Shown here piece after piece: positions 1 to 7,871 of a DNA stretch of 32,643 bases. The notes beneath the pieces are model-generated. The model was not told the origin of the DNA. It was given only the letters and a program-made list of their open reading frames with translations, and did not search any database. Position 1 is the stretch's first letter. Each line of letters starts with the position of its first letter. This DNA comes from Ruminococcus flavefaciens. GTDB taxonomy: Bacteria; Bacillota; Clostridia; Oscillospirales; Ruminococcaceae. The translations under genes and the position numbers were made by a program. The DNA lies in assembly GCA_002373775.1 (NCBI GenBank), contig DFJW01000111.1, forward strand, positions 231 to 32,873, given 5' to 3'.

Positions 1-1267
1 GGTTGAACGCCCAGTCCTTCATCTTATACTGTACGCCGCGCTCTCCGCATCCCTTCTCTTCAAGGACTTTGAGTATCTTCTCTATCGCGTCCTTCTTGTT
101 TGAGATGCCGTTGAGTTCACCGGAATTCACCAGTTCACCTTCGCCGGTATAGGCTTCCTTGGAAATGTCGCCGCCCTTTATTACTTCGATTATGTCTATG
201 CCGAATTTCTTTGCGAAATCATAGTCTCGGGTATCGTGTGCAGGTACTGCCATGATAGCACCTGTACCGTAACCCATCATTACATAGTCGGATATGTAGA
301 TCGGTATCTCTTTGCCGGTCACAGGATTTACTGCTGTAAGTCCTTCGATCTTGACTCCTGTCTTGTCCTTTACAAGCTGTGTCCTCTCGAACTCGCTCTT
401 CTTTGCACATTCAGCCTTGTAATCGTCAAGTGCCTGTATGTTTGCTATGGAATCACGGTACTTCTGGATGATCGGATGCTCAGGAGCAATGACCATGAAG
501 GTTACACCATAGAGTGTGTCAGGACGTGTGGTGTATATCCTCAGCTTCTCATCCTGCTCCTTTATCCCGAAGTTCACGAATGCACCTGTGGACTTGCCTA
601 TCCAGTTCTGCTGCTGGAGCTTTACGTTGGGAAGGTAATCAACCTCTTCAAGTCCCTGAAGGAGCTTGTCTGCGTACTCTGTGATACGGAGGTACCATAC
701 TTCCTTTGTCTTCTGGATTATATCGCTGTGGCATACGTCACATTTGCCGCCCTGTGAATCTTCGTTGGAGAGTACGACTTTACAGCTGGGGCAGTAGTTT
801 ACGGATGTCTTGTCACGGAATACGAGTCCGTTCTCGAACATCTTGAGGAATATCCACTGTGTCCACTTATAGTATTTCTCATCTGTGGTGTCAACAACTC
901 TTGACCAGTCAAATGAAAATCCGACGGTCCTGAGCTGTCCGGTGAACTTCTCGATGTTTCTGTCTGTAACTATTCTCGGGTGTATGTTCTCTTTGATAGC
1001 TGTATTCTCGGTAGGAAGTCCGTACGCGTCAAATCCTATGGGGAAAAGCACATTGTAGCCTTCAAGGCGTCTCTTTCTGCTTACCACTTCAAGTCCGGAA
1101 TATGCCTTGATATGGCCGACGTGCATGCCGTGTCCGGAAGGGTAAGGAAACTCAACAAGGCCATAGAACTTCTTCTTGGAGTAATCATCACTCGCCTTGA
1201 AAGTTTCATGCTCATCCCAGTATTTCTGCCATTTTGACTCTACAGATCTGAAATCATATCTGCCCAT
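1..1267 (-). CDS. leuS: Leucyl-tRNA synthetase, C-terminal part cut off by window edge
   Basis: Cytoplasmic class I aminoacyl-tRNA synthetase that charges tRNA-Leu. About 422 N-terminal residues are visible, starting MGRYDFRSVE. The HIGH-type signature is present as PYPSGHGMHVGHI. A four-cysteine zinc-ribbon follows (NYCPSC ... CDVCHS). The editing-domain block TTRPDTLYGVTFMV and the GTGAIMAVPAHD motif are also present. The frame runs off the left edge at YKMKDWAFN, just before the expected RQRYWGEP block, so the KMSKS loop and anticodon-binding domain lie outside. An AAAGGA ribosome binding site precedes the ATG by about 10 bases. It is last in the visible rsfS end of the operon, an order usual in Clostridia. 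Truncation is only by the window; nothing suggests a broken gene. Confidence 0.97.
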   Translation of the reverse strand, partial: MGRYDFRSVESKWQKYWDEHETFKASDDYSKKKFYGLVEFPYPSGHGMHVGHIKAYSGLEVVSRKRRLEGYNVLFPIGFDAYGLPTENTAIKENIHPRIVTDRNIEKFTGQLRTVGFSFDWSRVVDTTDEKYYKWTQWIFLKMFENGLVFRDKTSVNYCPSCKVVLSNEDSQGGKCDVCHSDIIQKTKEVWYLRITEYADKLLQGLEEVDYLPNVKLQQQNWIGKSTGAFVNFGIKEQDEKLRIYTTRPDTLYGVTFMVIAPEHPIIQKYRDSIANIQALDDYKAECAKKSEFERTQLVKDKTGVKIEGLTAVNPVTGKEIPIYISDYVMMGYGTGAIMAVPAHDTRDYDFAKKFGIDIIEVIKGGDISKEAYTGEGELVNSGELNGISNKKDAIEKILKVLEEKGCGERGVQYKMKDWAFN

Positions 1268-1294
1268 TTCATATCATTCCTTTATATTATTTTT

Positions 1295-1657
1295 TCATTT
1301 GTTTATCAGGTCATCTATCGTTACAGATGTAAAATGTTCCTTAACGTCGCCCTTAGTCACAAGAACTGCGGCGCAGGCAATGTCTGCTATGCCCTCAGCA
1401 AGATATATCCAGTTTGAACTGATATTGCTGATATTATCCGGCAGATGCACAAGCGCCACAAGCACAAGAAGTGCCGCTGCTATATAGTTGGTGTACTGTA
1501 TCCCTATATACAGTACCGCAACTTCTGCTGCCGCGATAATTATGCCAAGTATCGAAAGACCTCCGCCCAAGACCATATTGAGTATGGTCTTTACGATAAG
1601 GTATATGCCGATCATGACGCAGACTTTCCTGCCGTTTTCATTGCTGCTGTTCATCAT
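1295..1657 (-). CDS. Small hypothetical integral membrane protein
   Basis: I do not recognise a named family. The 120-residue protein has a short polar N-terminus (MMNSSNENGRK). Three to four hydrophobic stretches follow, roughly residues 12-32, 34-54, 56-72 and 84-100, and then a charged tail ending DDLINK. This predicts a multi-pass inner-membrane protein with little outside the bilayer. It lies 6 bases after rsfS and 27 bases before leuS on the same strand, so it is probably cotranscribed. Two adjacent ATG codons could serve as start. A GAGG motif lies about 11 bases before the first, which I chose. No catalytic or binding residues are visible, so no function is proposed. Confidence 0.75.
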   Translation of the reverse strand: MMNSSNENGRKVCVMIGIYLIVKTILNMVLGGGLSILGIIIAAAEVAVLYIGIQYTNYIAAALLVLVALVHLPDNISNISSNWIYLAEGIADIACAAVLVTKGDVKEHFTSVTIDDLINK

Positions 1658-1663
1658 ACGTCA

Positions 1664-2023
1664 TCAATCCTCTGTTATAAGGCTGCTGATGTCTATCTGT
1701 TCTCCGTCTGCCCAGAGGCCTTCAAGTTTGTAGAAATCACGGGTGTCTTTATAGAAAACATGCACGATGATATCGGCATAATCAAGGATTATCCATGTAT
1801 TGCCGGTATCTGCTTCACGGCGTTCAGGCTCTATGCCCTGCTGTGAAAGCTGGAACTCTACTTCGTCTGCCAGTGTACGGGTGTGAGTATTGCTCGTACC
1901 GTTTGCAATAACAAAGTAGTCCGCAAGTATTGTCAGGTCTGATATCTTTATCGCCTGTATGTCCTCTCCCTTTTTAAGGTCGAGTGTCTTGATTATAAGT
2001 TCGAGTTTTTCTTTTTCGCTCAT
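1664..2023 (-). CDS. rsfS: Ribosomal silencing factor RsfS
   Basis: RsfS (Iojap/YbeB family) binds ribosomal protein uL14 on the 50S subunit and blocks subunit joining under nutrient limitation. The 119-residue length is typical. Family blocks are visible in order: DIQAIKISDLTILADYFVIANGTSNTH, split here as the DLT..ADYFVIA..TS core, then the E-x-GNTWIILDYADIIVHVF strand pair, and the final TRDFYKLEGLWAD motif. It follows the LCP gene by 23 bases, with an AGGCGG-like ribosome binding site, and precedes the small membrane protein and leuS. The order nadD, yqeK, LCP, rsfS, leuS is common in Clostridia and supports the call. No anomalies are seen. Confidence 0.96.
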   Translation of the reverse strand: MSEKEKLELIIKTLDLKKGEDIQAIKISDLTILADYFVIANGTSNTHTRTLADEVEFQLSQQGIEPERREADTGNTWIILDYADIIVHVFYKDTRDFYKLEGLWADGEQIDISSLITED

Positions 2024-2046
2024 AATTACCGCCTTTCATTATTCGG

Positions 2047-3603
2047 TCAATTCGGTGCTCTTGCAGGCTCAGCTGAGTTGAGCACCTCGTCAAGAGTTAC
2101 TGTTTTATCATCGTAGCTTGATACTGCATGTTCTGTTATCCACTCTATTATTGCTGTATCATTTCTGGTCAGTGGCTTCTGATATGGTCTGTAGTATTTA
2201 TTCAGGAGGTCAAGTGTCTCCTGAAGGTGGATGGAGTATATTGAGTATTCATTTCCGTCAGGACCGATATACGGCTTTGTTACGTCGCTTCCCTCTCCGG
2301 GTATCATATCGACCTGTACATCTTCCATTGTCAGATTGGATGCAAAATCTATCAGCTTGCTCAGGTCTTCGACACTCATATCTGTGGCTATCCACTTGTG
2401 ATCGTAGATCTGCTTCATGTAGCTGTAGAGCTTTGTCTTGCCTTCGTTCTTTGAAATATCCAGCATCTTCTGCATCGCTGCTGCCATGAATCTTCTCTGG
2501 TTCTGCATACGTCCGATGTCGCCTTCAAGCCAGCCGGCTCTGTAGCGGATGAACCACTCTGCCTGTACGCCGTCAAGAACGACATCACCGGAATCTACTA
2601 TTGTGACACCGTCATACTGGATAGGCGCATCAAGAGTCATCGGTATGCCTCCGACGCAGTCTACAAGATCTACTATGTCAAAACATGTTGTGGTCACATA
2701 GGCGTCTATCGCAATGCCGAAGCACTGGTATACTGCGTTGAAAACACGCTGTATCGGCGGATTTATATTCTGGTCGCCCATTGAATATATGCTGTTGAAT
2801 TTGGTATTCACGCAGCTTGTGAAATCCGGGACAGCTGTGTCTCGCGGTATCTGGAGTATCCTCAGCTTTCCTGCCATGATGTCGAACTGACACAGCCACA
2901 TAACATCGGTATTGAAGGATTCCTCATCAAATCCGAGGAAAAGTACTGTATACTGTCCCTCGACGATCTGGGGAAGGTCAAGTCCGTCATTGAAATCCTC
3001 AGGAACTACTTCTTCGTTGATCTTCGGATCAACTATCGTCTTGTCAAGCTCACCTTCGATCTCAACGAGCGGCTGCCAGCGCTTGAAATAGGTTATCAGC
3101 GATACTCGCTCTTTGCTGCCGTTCTTCTTGTACCATACGATAGGAAGATTCAGCACCATTACCGCTATTATCACAAGGCTCACCGCTATCGACATTACTT
3201 TCAGGACTACGTCGAGCCAGCTTCCTTTTTTCTTTTCATCGGCTTCATTGTATGCCTCATACATAGGCGGTATATATCCGCCCTGCATGTTTCCTCCGGG
3301 ATACTGACCGTTCTGCGGCATATTGCCGTATGCCGGAGGAGCTTCATGCTGTCCGCGGTACACATGCGGCGGTGCTTCATGCCTGCCGTGGTATTCCTGC
3401 GGCGGTGCTTCGTGCTGTCCGTGATACTCTTGCGGAGGTGCTTCATGCTTGCCGTGATACTCCTGCGGAGGAGCTTCGTGCTGTCCGTGATAAACTTCAC
3501 CGGACCTTGCGTTTCTGTCAACTTTAACAAGCTTCTTCAGCGGTTTCGGACGCTGCTCTTTATCCTGCACGCCCTGCGCCTCTAAATTATCATTGCTGTT
3601 CAT
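2047..3603 (-). CDS. LytR-CpsA-Psr (LCP) family cell-wall protein with N-terminal 11-residue repeats
   Basis: LCP proteins are membrane-anchored phosphotransferases that attach wall teichoic acid or capsule-type glycopolymers to peptidoglycan. Residues 1-128 are a polar, presumably cytoplasmic N-terminus. It contains five tandem repeats of the type YHGQHEAPPQE (residues 37-91) and a Gly/Asn/Tyr-rich stretch. One membrane segment spans about residues 129-153. The LCP domain runs from about 217 to 480 and shows the TVLFLGFD strand, the R254-D255 pair in QIPRDT, the VGGIPMTL block and the RYR ... GDIGRMQNQRRFM motif that binds polyprenyl pyrophosphate in the family. Its start overlaps the nadD-yqeK stop by 4 bases. 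The cytoplasmic repeat tail is unusual; the enzymatic domain is ordinary. The exact substrate cannot be told from sequence. Confidence 0.92.
   Translation of the reverse strand: MNSNDNLEAQGVQDKEQRPKPLKKLVKVDRNARSGEVYHGQHEAPPQEYHGKHEAPPQEYHGQHEAPPQEYHGRHEAPPHVYRGQHEAPPAYGNMPQNGQYPGGNMQGGYIPPMYEAYNEADEKKKGSWLDVVLKVMSIAVSLVIIAVMVLNLPIVWYKKNGSKERVSLITYFKRWQPLVEIEGELDKTIVDPKINEEVVPEDFNDGLDLPQIVEGQYTVLFLGFDEESFNTDVMWLCQFDIMAGKLRILQIPRDTAVPDFTSCVNTKFNSIYSMGDQNINPPIQRVFNAVYQCFGIAIDAYVTTTCFDIVDLVDCVGGIPMTLDAPIQYDGVTIVDSGDVVLDGVQAEWFIRYRAGWLEGDIGRMQNQRRFMAAAMQKMLDISKNEGKTKLYSYMKQIYDHKWIATDMSVEDLSKLIDFASNLTMEDVQVDMIPGEGSDVTKPYIGPDGNEYSIYSIHLQETLDLLNKYYRPYQKPLTRNDTAIIEWITEHAVSSYDDKTVTLDEVLNSAEPARAPN
3331..3495 (-). 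repeat. Five in-frame 33-base repeats encoding His/Pro-rich 11-mers
   Basis: Inside the LCP gene, five consecutive 33-base units encode variants of Y(H/R)G(Q/K/R)HEAPP(Q/H)(E/V). The nucleotide units differ mostly at third positions and at the Gln/Lys/Arg codon. They are therefore coding repeats under protein-level constraint, not a noncoding array. They lie on the predicted cytoplasmic side of the single membrane segment. Confidence 0.9.
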
Positions 3604-4817
3604 TTTGTTCCTCTTTTCGAATTGCTGCTCTTTTCTTCTCTTTCCAGTCTGATATAGAAATTATACCCCTCTGCTGTACATACCGGGATGAGTCCGCCTT
3701 TCTTTATGACCGCTTTCATCGAAAATGAAAGCGCTTCAAGCATTGCGGCATTCAGACTGGTGTAGGTCAGTTTCCGCATTTTATCAACATCCTTATAGTC
3801 CCTTTCAGCCGAGATAAGGTCACCCAGATACACTATCTCTTCAAGCCTTGACATTCCGGCTCTTCCGACTGTATGGAACCTTACCGCATTAAGGATGTCT
3901 ATGTCTTCAACTCCGAAATTAGTCTTTATGAAATACGCTCCTGCTATAGCATGCCAGAGTGACCGCGTTTCAAGTTCTTCGCGGCATACTGTGAATCCGC
4001 TGTTGATAACAAGAGCTTTCTGCTCTTCATCCGGAAGTTCCTTGCATATATCATGAAGAAGTCCTGCGTAATATGCTTTATCAGGATCTTCTCCGTACTT
4101 CTGCGCCAGTTTTCTGCATTCAGCCGCCACATTCAGTGAATGTGCGTACCTCTTTGCCGAAAGATGCGCTTTGAGATACTTCTTCTTTTCGTCGGGATCG
4201 TAATGCACTTTTGTTTCACCTCGTAATGAATATAATCCCTTCAATCTTATATATTGTACTACATTTTCGTCCAGATAGCAAGAGATATTCTTATTTTTTG
4301 CAATTTTTTTGCGTATCTCTGTCGATGATATCTCAAGCGGCTCGGCATTTCCGATAAGGACTTCGCCGAATTTTCCCAGTTCTTCAGCTTTTTTCCGAAG
4401 CTGCTCAGAGTCTCCGGTAATACGCGATATCACGCACAATGATGCCTCTTCAAGTATATCTTCGTATCTGAACCATTTATCAAAGCACATGAGCATGTCG
4501 CTGCCCACCAGCAGGAATAATTCGTCATCCGGGTAAAGGCTGCGGAAATGCTCTATGGTGTATATCGTATAGCTGACACGATCTACGCTGAGCTCATAGT
4601 CGCTGACATCCAGCCTTTCATCCACCGAAACTGCCGCATGCAGCATAGCAAGTCTGTCCTCGGCAGATACATACTCAGAACTTGAACGGTGAGGCGATAT
4701 CCTTGAAGGGACAAGGAACACCTTGTCCAGCGAGAATTCATCAGCTGCCGAACGTGCAAGATGTATATGACCGTTGTGGACAGGATTAAAACTGCCGCCG
4801 AATATTCCTATGCGCAT
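3600..4817 (-). CDS. nadD: NadD-YqeK fusion: nicotinate-nucleotide adenylyltransferase joined to HD-domain Ap4A hydrolase
   Basis: Residues 1-198 are NadD, which converts nicotinate mononucleotide and ATP to deamido-NAD. Visible are the GIFGGSFNPVHNGH nucleotide-binding motif, the LVGSDML..FDKW block and the EISSTEIRKKI signature. Residues 204-395 are YqeK, an HD-superfamily metal enzyme known to hydrolyse Ap4A symmetrically. Its metal ligands include H226 (RYAHS), H255-D256 (LLHDICKE), H289 and H315. NadD and YqeK are usually separate adjacent genes; here one 405-residue frame covers both. At the junction a GAGGTGA ribosome-binding sequence precedes an in-frame GTG (start base 4208, residue 204) at good spacing, so free YqeK could also be made. 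It sits between the flavodoxin-fold gene and the LCP gene. The fusion is read directly and the double-product idea is inference. Confidence 0.94.
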   Translation of the reverse strand: MRIGIFGGSFNPVHNGHIHLARSAADEFSLDKVFLVPSRISPHRSSSEYVSAEDRLAMLHAAVSVDERLDVSDYELSVDRVSYTIYTIEHFRSLYPDDELFLLVGSDMLMCFDKWFRYEDILEEASLCVISRITGDSEQLRKKAEELGKFGEVLIGNAEPLEISSTEIRKKIAKNKNISCYLDENVVQYIRLKGLYSLRGETKVHYDPDEKKKYLKAHLSAKRYAHSLNVAAECRKLAQKYGEDPDKAYYAGLLHDICKELPDEEQKALVINSGFTVCREELETRSLWHAIAGAYFIKTNFGVEDIDILNAVRFHTVGRAGMSRLEEIVYLGDLISAERDYKDVDKMRKLTYTSLNAAMLEALSFSMKAVIKKGGLIPVCTAEGYNFYIRLEREEKSSNSKRGTK

Positions 4818-4830
4818 TATTTACCTCCGA

Positions 4831-5526
4831 TCATTTCCAGGGGCGTTTTTTGCCGAGCCAGCCCTTTTCTTTCCAGTAGTCCGCATCTGTCTTGTTCCAG
4901 CCGCTGCGCTGTACCATGCTCATTATCTTAAAAAAGAACTTGGTCTTCAGCGGAACAGATACTTTCCCCTGCCTTTTCAGTATCTTCTTTGCTATTGCCT
5001 CTGCCTTTGACTTTATCTTTTCCTTTTTCTCAGGCTTAACACCGTCCCAGTCCGTCGCTGCTACAGCTTTTCCAAGTTTATAGGTCTGAGGTATGCCCCA
5101 GAAGAAACAGCTGTCTGCCATATCTTTAAGCGTTGACTTCACGCCTGCTCCGGCTGCCGTCGCAACAACTACTGCCTGCTTTCTGAACATCTTCTCCTCC
5201 GGACGATGTGCCATCCAGCGCCAGCCATAGTGGTCGAGAAATGCCTTCATCTGCCCTGTGCAGTGATATACATAAACAGGCGATGTAAGTATGATGACAT
5301 CCGATGCGTCTATCATTTCGGTTATCCTGTGCAGTTTTTCATAATGCGGACAAGTCGTCTCTCCTTTGGTGAAACAGCTTGTGCATCCGCAGCAGAATTC
5401 GCCGAAATCACGGGGCAGGAACACTTCGCTGATATTCTCCGCTGTCGTCAGCTTTTCCGCTGTCATTCGCCCGATACTGTAAGTCGAACCCTTATGGACT
5501 GTGCCGCTTATCAAAATAACTTTCAT
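4831..5526 (-). CDS. Flavodoxin-fold NAD(P)H-dependent FMN oxidoreductase
   Basis: This is a 231-residue member of the NADPH-dependent FMN reductase/flavodoxin-like family. It has the N-terminal strand and phosphate-binding turn VILISGTVHKGSTYSIGRM. A cysteine cluster FCCGCTSCF near residues 44-52 is of the type seen in iron-sulfur flavoprotein relatives. Residues 77-98 hold the LTSPVYVYHCTGQMKAFLDH flavin-contact block. A Lys-rich region and an amphipathic C-terminal tail (KTKFFFKIMSMVQR) follow. Its electron partner and substrate cannot be assigned. It starts directly after the yhbY stop on the same strand and precedes nadD-yqeK by 13 bases. It is an accessory insertion in an otherwise conserved yhbY-nadD order. 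A GAAGG motif lies about 11 bases before the ATG. Confidence 0.88.
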   Translation of the reverse strand: MKVILISGTVHKGSTYSIGRMTAEKLTTAENISEVFLPRDFGEFCCGCTSCFTKGETTCPHYEKLHRITEMIDASDVIILTSPVYVYHCTGQMKAFLDHYGWRWMAHRPEEKMFRKQAVVVATAAGAGVKSTLKDMADSCFFWGIPQTYKLGKAVAATDWDGVKPEKKEKIKSKAEAIAKKILKRQGKVSVPLKTKFFFKIMSMVQRSGWNKTDADYWKEKGWLGKKRPWK

Positions 5527-5529
5527 GGT

Positions 5530-5832
5530 TTACTTTACCTTCGGGATGTTCTCTATGACCGGCTCTTTCGGATTGCGCTTGAAAAGCACGAATTTGCTGC
5601 CGATCACCTGAACTACGTCCGCACCTGTTGCCTCTGCTATGGCATCAGCTGCTTCTCTTGCCGTATAGCCTGAATTCTCAAGTACTCTCAGCTTTATGAG
5701 TTCCCTCTTGCGGAGGGCTTCGCCGATATCCTTGCACATTGCCTCGGATACTCCGCCTTTTCCTATCTGAAATATCGTTTCATATGTCGATGCTATACCT
5801 CTGAGGTATGCTCTCTGCTTGCTTGTAAGCAT
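5530..5832 (-). CDS. yhbY: YhbY-type CRM-domain RNA-binding protein
   Basis: About 100 residues forming a single CRM (YhbY) domain, which associates with pre-50S ribosomal particles. The family signature is clear: MLTSKQRAYLRG at the start, then FQIGKGGVSEAM with the GxxG-like loop, ELIKLRVLENS, and a final GADVVQVIGSKFVLFKRN. I placed the start at the ATG of MLTSKQ because homologues begin there. An ATG four codons upstream (first base 5844) would add MVNE, and neither has a strong ribosome binding site. The frame is near-contiguous with the rdgB stop (TGA at 5834-5836), implying translational coupling. The order rdgB, yhbY, then nadD is typical of Clostridia. Confidence 0.93.
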   Translation of the reverse strand: MLTSKQRAYLRGIASTYETIFQIGKGGVSEAMCKDIGEALRKRELIKLRVLENSGYTAREAADAIAEATGADVVQVIGSKFVLFKRNPKEPVIENIPKVK

Positions 5833-5833
5833 T

Positions 5834-6433
5834 TCATTCACCATATCTTTCTTTGAGTAAACGGTACAGCGCTCTCATTGCCGCACCTCTGTGACTTATG
5901 GAATTCTTTTCATCTGCGGACATCTCCGCAAGTGTCCTTCCCCCGTATTCGAATACCGGATCATAGCCGAAACCATTGGTACCGCGCTCTTCGTATCCTA
6001 TCTTGCCGCGGCACTCGCCGCTTACTGATGCGGCTTCTCCGTTTTCATCCACGAATACCACCGAGCATACGAATTTTGCTCCGCGCTCGCTTTCGGACAC
6101 TCCTTCCATTTCTGAAAGAAGCTTTGCGCACTTCTCGCCGTCAGGCGCGTATCTCGCGGAATGTACCCCCGGTCTGCCGCCGAGAGCATCTACGCAGAGT
6201 CCGCTGTCGTCTGCAAAGACCGCTATCTTTATACCATTCGCACGGGCTGCCTCTTTCTGGACAGCTCTCGCTTTTATCCCGGCATTCTCTTCAAATGTAA
6301 CGCCGTTTTCGTCAGGATCACAGTCTATGCCAAGTTCTTTTAGCGATACCACTTCTATGCCGAGAGGAGACAGTATCTCCCTCGCTTCACGGAGCTTCCC
6401 GGCGTTGTTGGTCGCCATAAGTATCTTATTCAT
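5834..6433 (-). CDS. rdgB: XTP/dITP diphosphatase (house-cleaning NTPase, RdgB/HAM1 family)
   Basis: This enzyme hydrolyses non-canonical purine triphosphates such as dITP and XTP to monophosphates and pyrophosphate, protecting DNA and RNA. The chosen start gives [13 protein letters not shown], the invariant N-terminal substrate-binding motif. Further family blocks are FADDSGLCVDALGGRPGVHSARYA with metal and base contacts, GTNGFGYDPVF, and the C-terminal SHRGAAMRAL. The length of 199 residues is normal. The frame extends six codons further upstream, but GAGGA sits about 8 bases before the MNK ATG, which decides the start. The gene begins inside the last codons of ftsY, overlapping by 8 bases, so the two are probably translationally coupled. 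Confidence 0.95.
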   Translation of the reverse strand: MNKILMATNNAGKLREAREILSPLGIEVVSLKELGIDCDPDENGVTFEENAGIKARAVQKEAARANGIKIAVFADDSGLCVDALGGRPGVHSARYAPDGEKCAKLLSEMEGVSESERGAKFVCSVVFVDENGEAASVSGECRGKIGYEERGTNGFGYDPVFEYGGRTLAEMSADEKNSISHRGAAMRALYRLLKERYGE

Positions 6434-7850
6434 CCTGATCTTCCTCATCATCGCTCAGGTCATCGTCTGAGCCGTCATCATCGTCCTCTTCAGGCTCTTC
6501 CTCATACTTCTTTCTGCCGAAAAGTCTGCTGAAGAATCCGCGCTTCTTCTTTTTCTCCGGTTCAGCAGGAACTGCCTCTTCCTCTTCTTCATCTTCATCG
6601 GTTTCCTCAGAAGCATCGCCGAGGTCTTCGTCATATCCCTCGCCTGACTCTTCTGATGTCTCTTCGTCATCCGCATCATTCTCTGCTGATGCAGCTGCAA
6701 ATGATACATTCTCCGGCTCTGATGCGTCTTCATCATCTGCGTTCAGACCGTCAGCCGACTCTTCTTCATCTTCCTCAGGTACGGACTGTCCGTAATACTC
6801 ATATACAGCTGCTTCTGCTTCCTGTACATCTGTTTCCTCGTCTGCATCTTCTGCATCGGTATCTGCGTCATAGTCTTCAAGGTCAGCATCTTCAGCTTCT
6901 CCGGCTTCGTCTGTGCGCTCTTCATCTTCATCATCAAGATCAGTATCACTGAACAGTGCCTCAACAAAGGTGTGGCTGTCAAATGGCTGGAGATCGTCTA
7001 TCTTCTCGCCGACGCCGATGAGCTTTACCGGTATGCCGAGTTCGTTCTTTATGGATATGACTATTCCGCCCTTGGCTGTTCCGTCAAGCTTGGTGAGCAC
7101 GATGCCGGTGATAGGTGCTGTCTCACTGAAAAGTTTCGCCTGATTTACCGCATTCTGACCTGTTGTCGCATCAAGTACGAGAAGGACTTCTCTTGAACAC
7201 TCTTCCGACTTCTTGTCTATTATACGGTTTATCTTCGCAAGTTCTTCCATGAGGTTCTTCTTGTTGTGGAGACGGCCTGCTGTGTCTATTATAACTACGT
7301 CACACTCTCTCGCTCTTGCTGCTTCAAGTGCGTCATATACTACTGCTCCCGGATCCGAACCCTCGGCATGCTTCACTATGTCAACGCCTGCGCGCTGTGT
7401 CCACACTTCAAGCTGATCTATCGCAGCTGCACGGAATGTATCTGCTGCTGCTACAAGAACCTTCTTGCCCTCGTTCTTGAACTGATAGCAAAGCTTTCCG
7501 ATCGTGGTAGTCTTGCCTGCTCCGTTTACGCCGATAACCATTATTACTGCCGGAGTTTTCGTGAGGTCAAGACCTGTGTCGTCGCCCATCATGTCTGCGA
7601 TTATCTCCTGTATAAGATCCATGATCTCGTTGGGATCGGTGATGCCGCGCTCCTTTATGGTCTTGCGCAGTCTGTCACATATCTCCTCAGAGGTCTCGAC
7701 TCCTATATCGCTCATTATCATGGCTTCTTCAAGTTCTTCGAAGAGTTCTTCATCTATTTTTGTGAATGAGTTGAATATGCGCTTCAGCCTTCCAAGGAAA
7801 TTGTCCTTTGTCTTTCTGAGACCGGCTGCTATCTTTGCTATTATTCCCAT
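6426..7850 (-). CDS. ftsY: Signal recognition particle receptor FtsY with relocated C-terminal acidic domain
   Basis: This SRP-receptor GTPase docks SRP-ribosome complexes at the membrane. Residues 1-300 are the NG domain: N-helices, G1 [14 protein letters not shown] (107-120), DTFRAAA, G3 [12 protein letters not shown], the TTGQNA loop, [10 protein letters not shown] and the closing [13 protein letters not shown]. The protein starts almost directly at the NG domain. After residue 300 comes a 174-residue, very acidic tail. It contains a basic-amphipathic patch, [16 protein letters not shown] (433-448), then more Asp/Glu. In E. coli FtsY an acidic A domain with a similar KKRGFFSWL motif is N-terminal, so this arrangement looks inverted. 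An AGGAGG ribosome binding site precedes the ATG. The gene lies after smc and overlaps rdgB. The function of the tail is inference. Confidence 0.95.
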   Translation of the reverse strand: MGIIAKIAAGLRKTKDNFLGRLKRIFNSFTKIDEELFEELEEAMIMSDIGVETSEEICDRLRKTIKERGITDPNEIMDLIQEIIADMMGDDTGLDLTKTPAVIMVIGVNGAGKTTTIGKLCYQFKNEGKKVLVAAADTFRAAAIDQLEVWTQRAGVDIVKHAEGSDPGAVVYDALEAARARECDVVIIDTAGRLHNKKNLMEELAKINRIIDKKSEECSREVLLVLDATTGQNAVNQAKLFSETAPITGIVLTKLDGTAKGGIVISIKNELGIPVKLIGVGEKIDDLQPFDSHTFVEALFSDTDLDDEDEERTDEAGEAEDADLEDYDADTDAEDADEETDVQEAEAAVYEYYGQSVPEEDEEESADGLNADDEDASEPENVSFAAASAENDADDEETSEESGEGYDEDLGDASEETDEDEEEEEAVPAEPEKKKKRGFFSRLFGRKKYEEEPEEDDDDGSDDDLSDDEEDQDE

Positions 7851-7871
7851 ATTGTCCTCCTGAATGGTAGG

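Noticed and set aside
3331..3495. Regular 33-base repeats resembling a CRISPR-like array
   Set aside because: The units are contiguous with no spacers, stay in the LCP reading frame and vary mainly at third positions, so they are protein repeats.
6426..6950. FtsY acidic tail as a frameshift artefact
   Set aside because: The frame stays open for 174 codons, contains an ordered basic-aromatic motif and overlaps the rdgB start in the usual coupled way.
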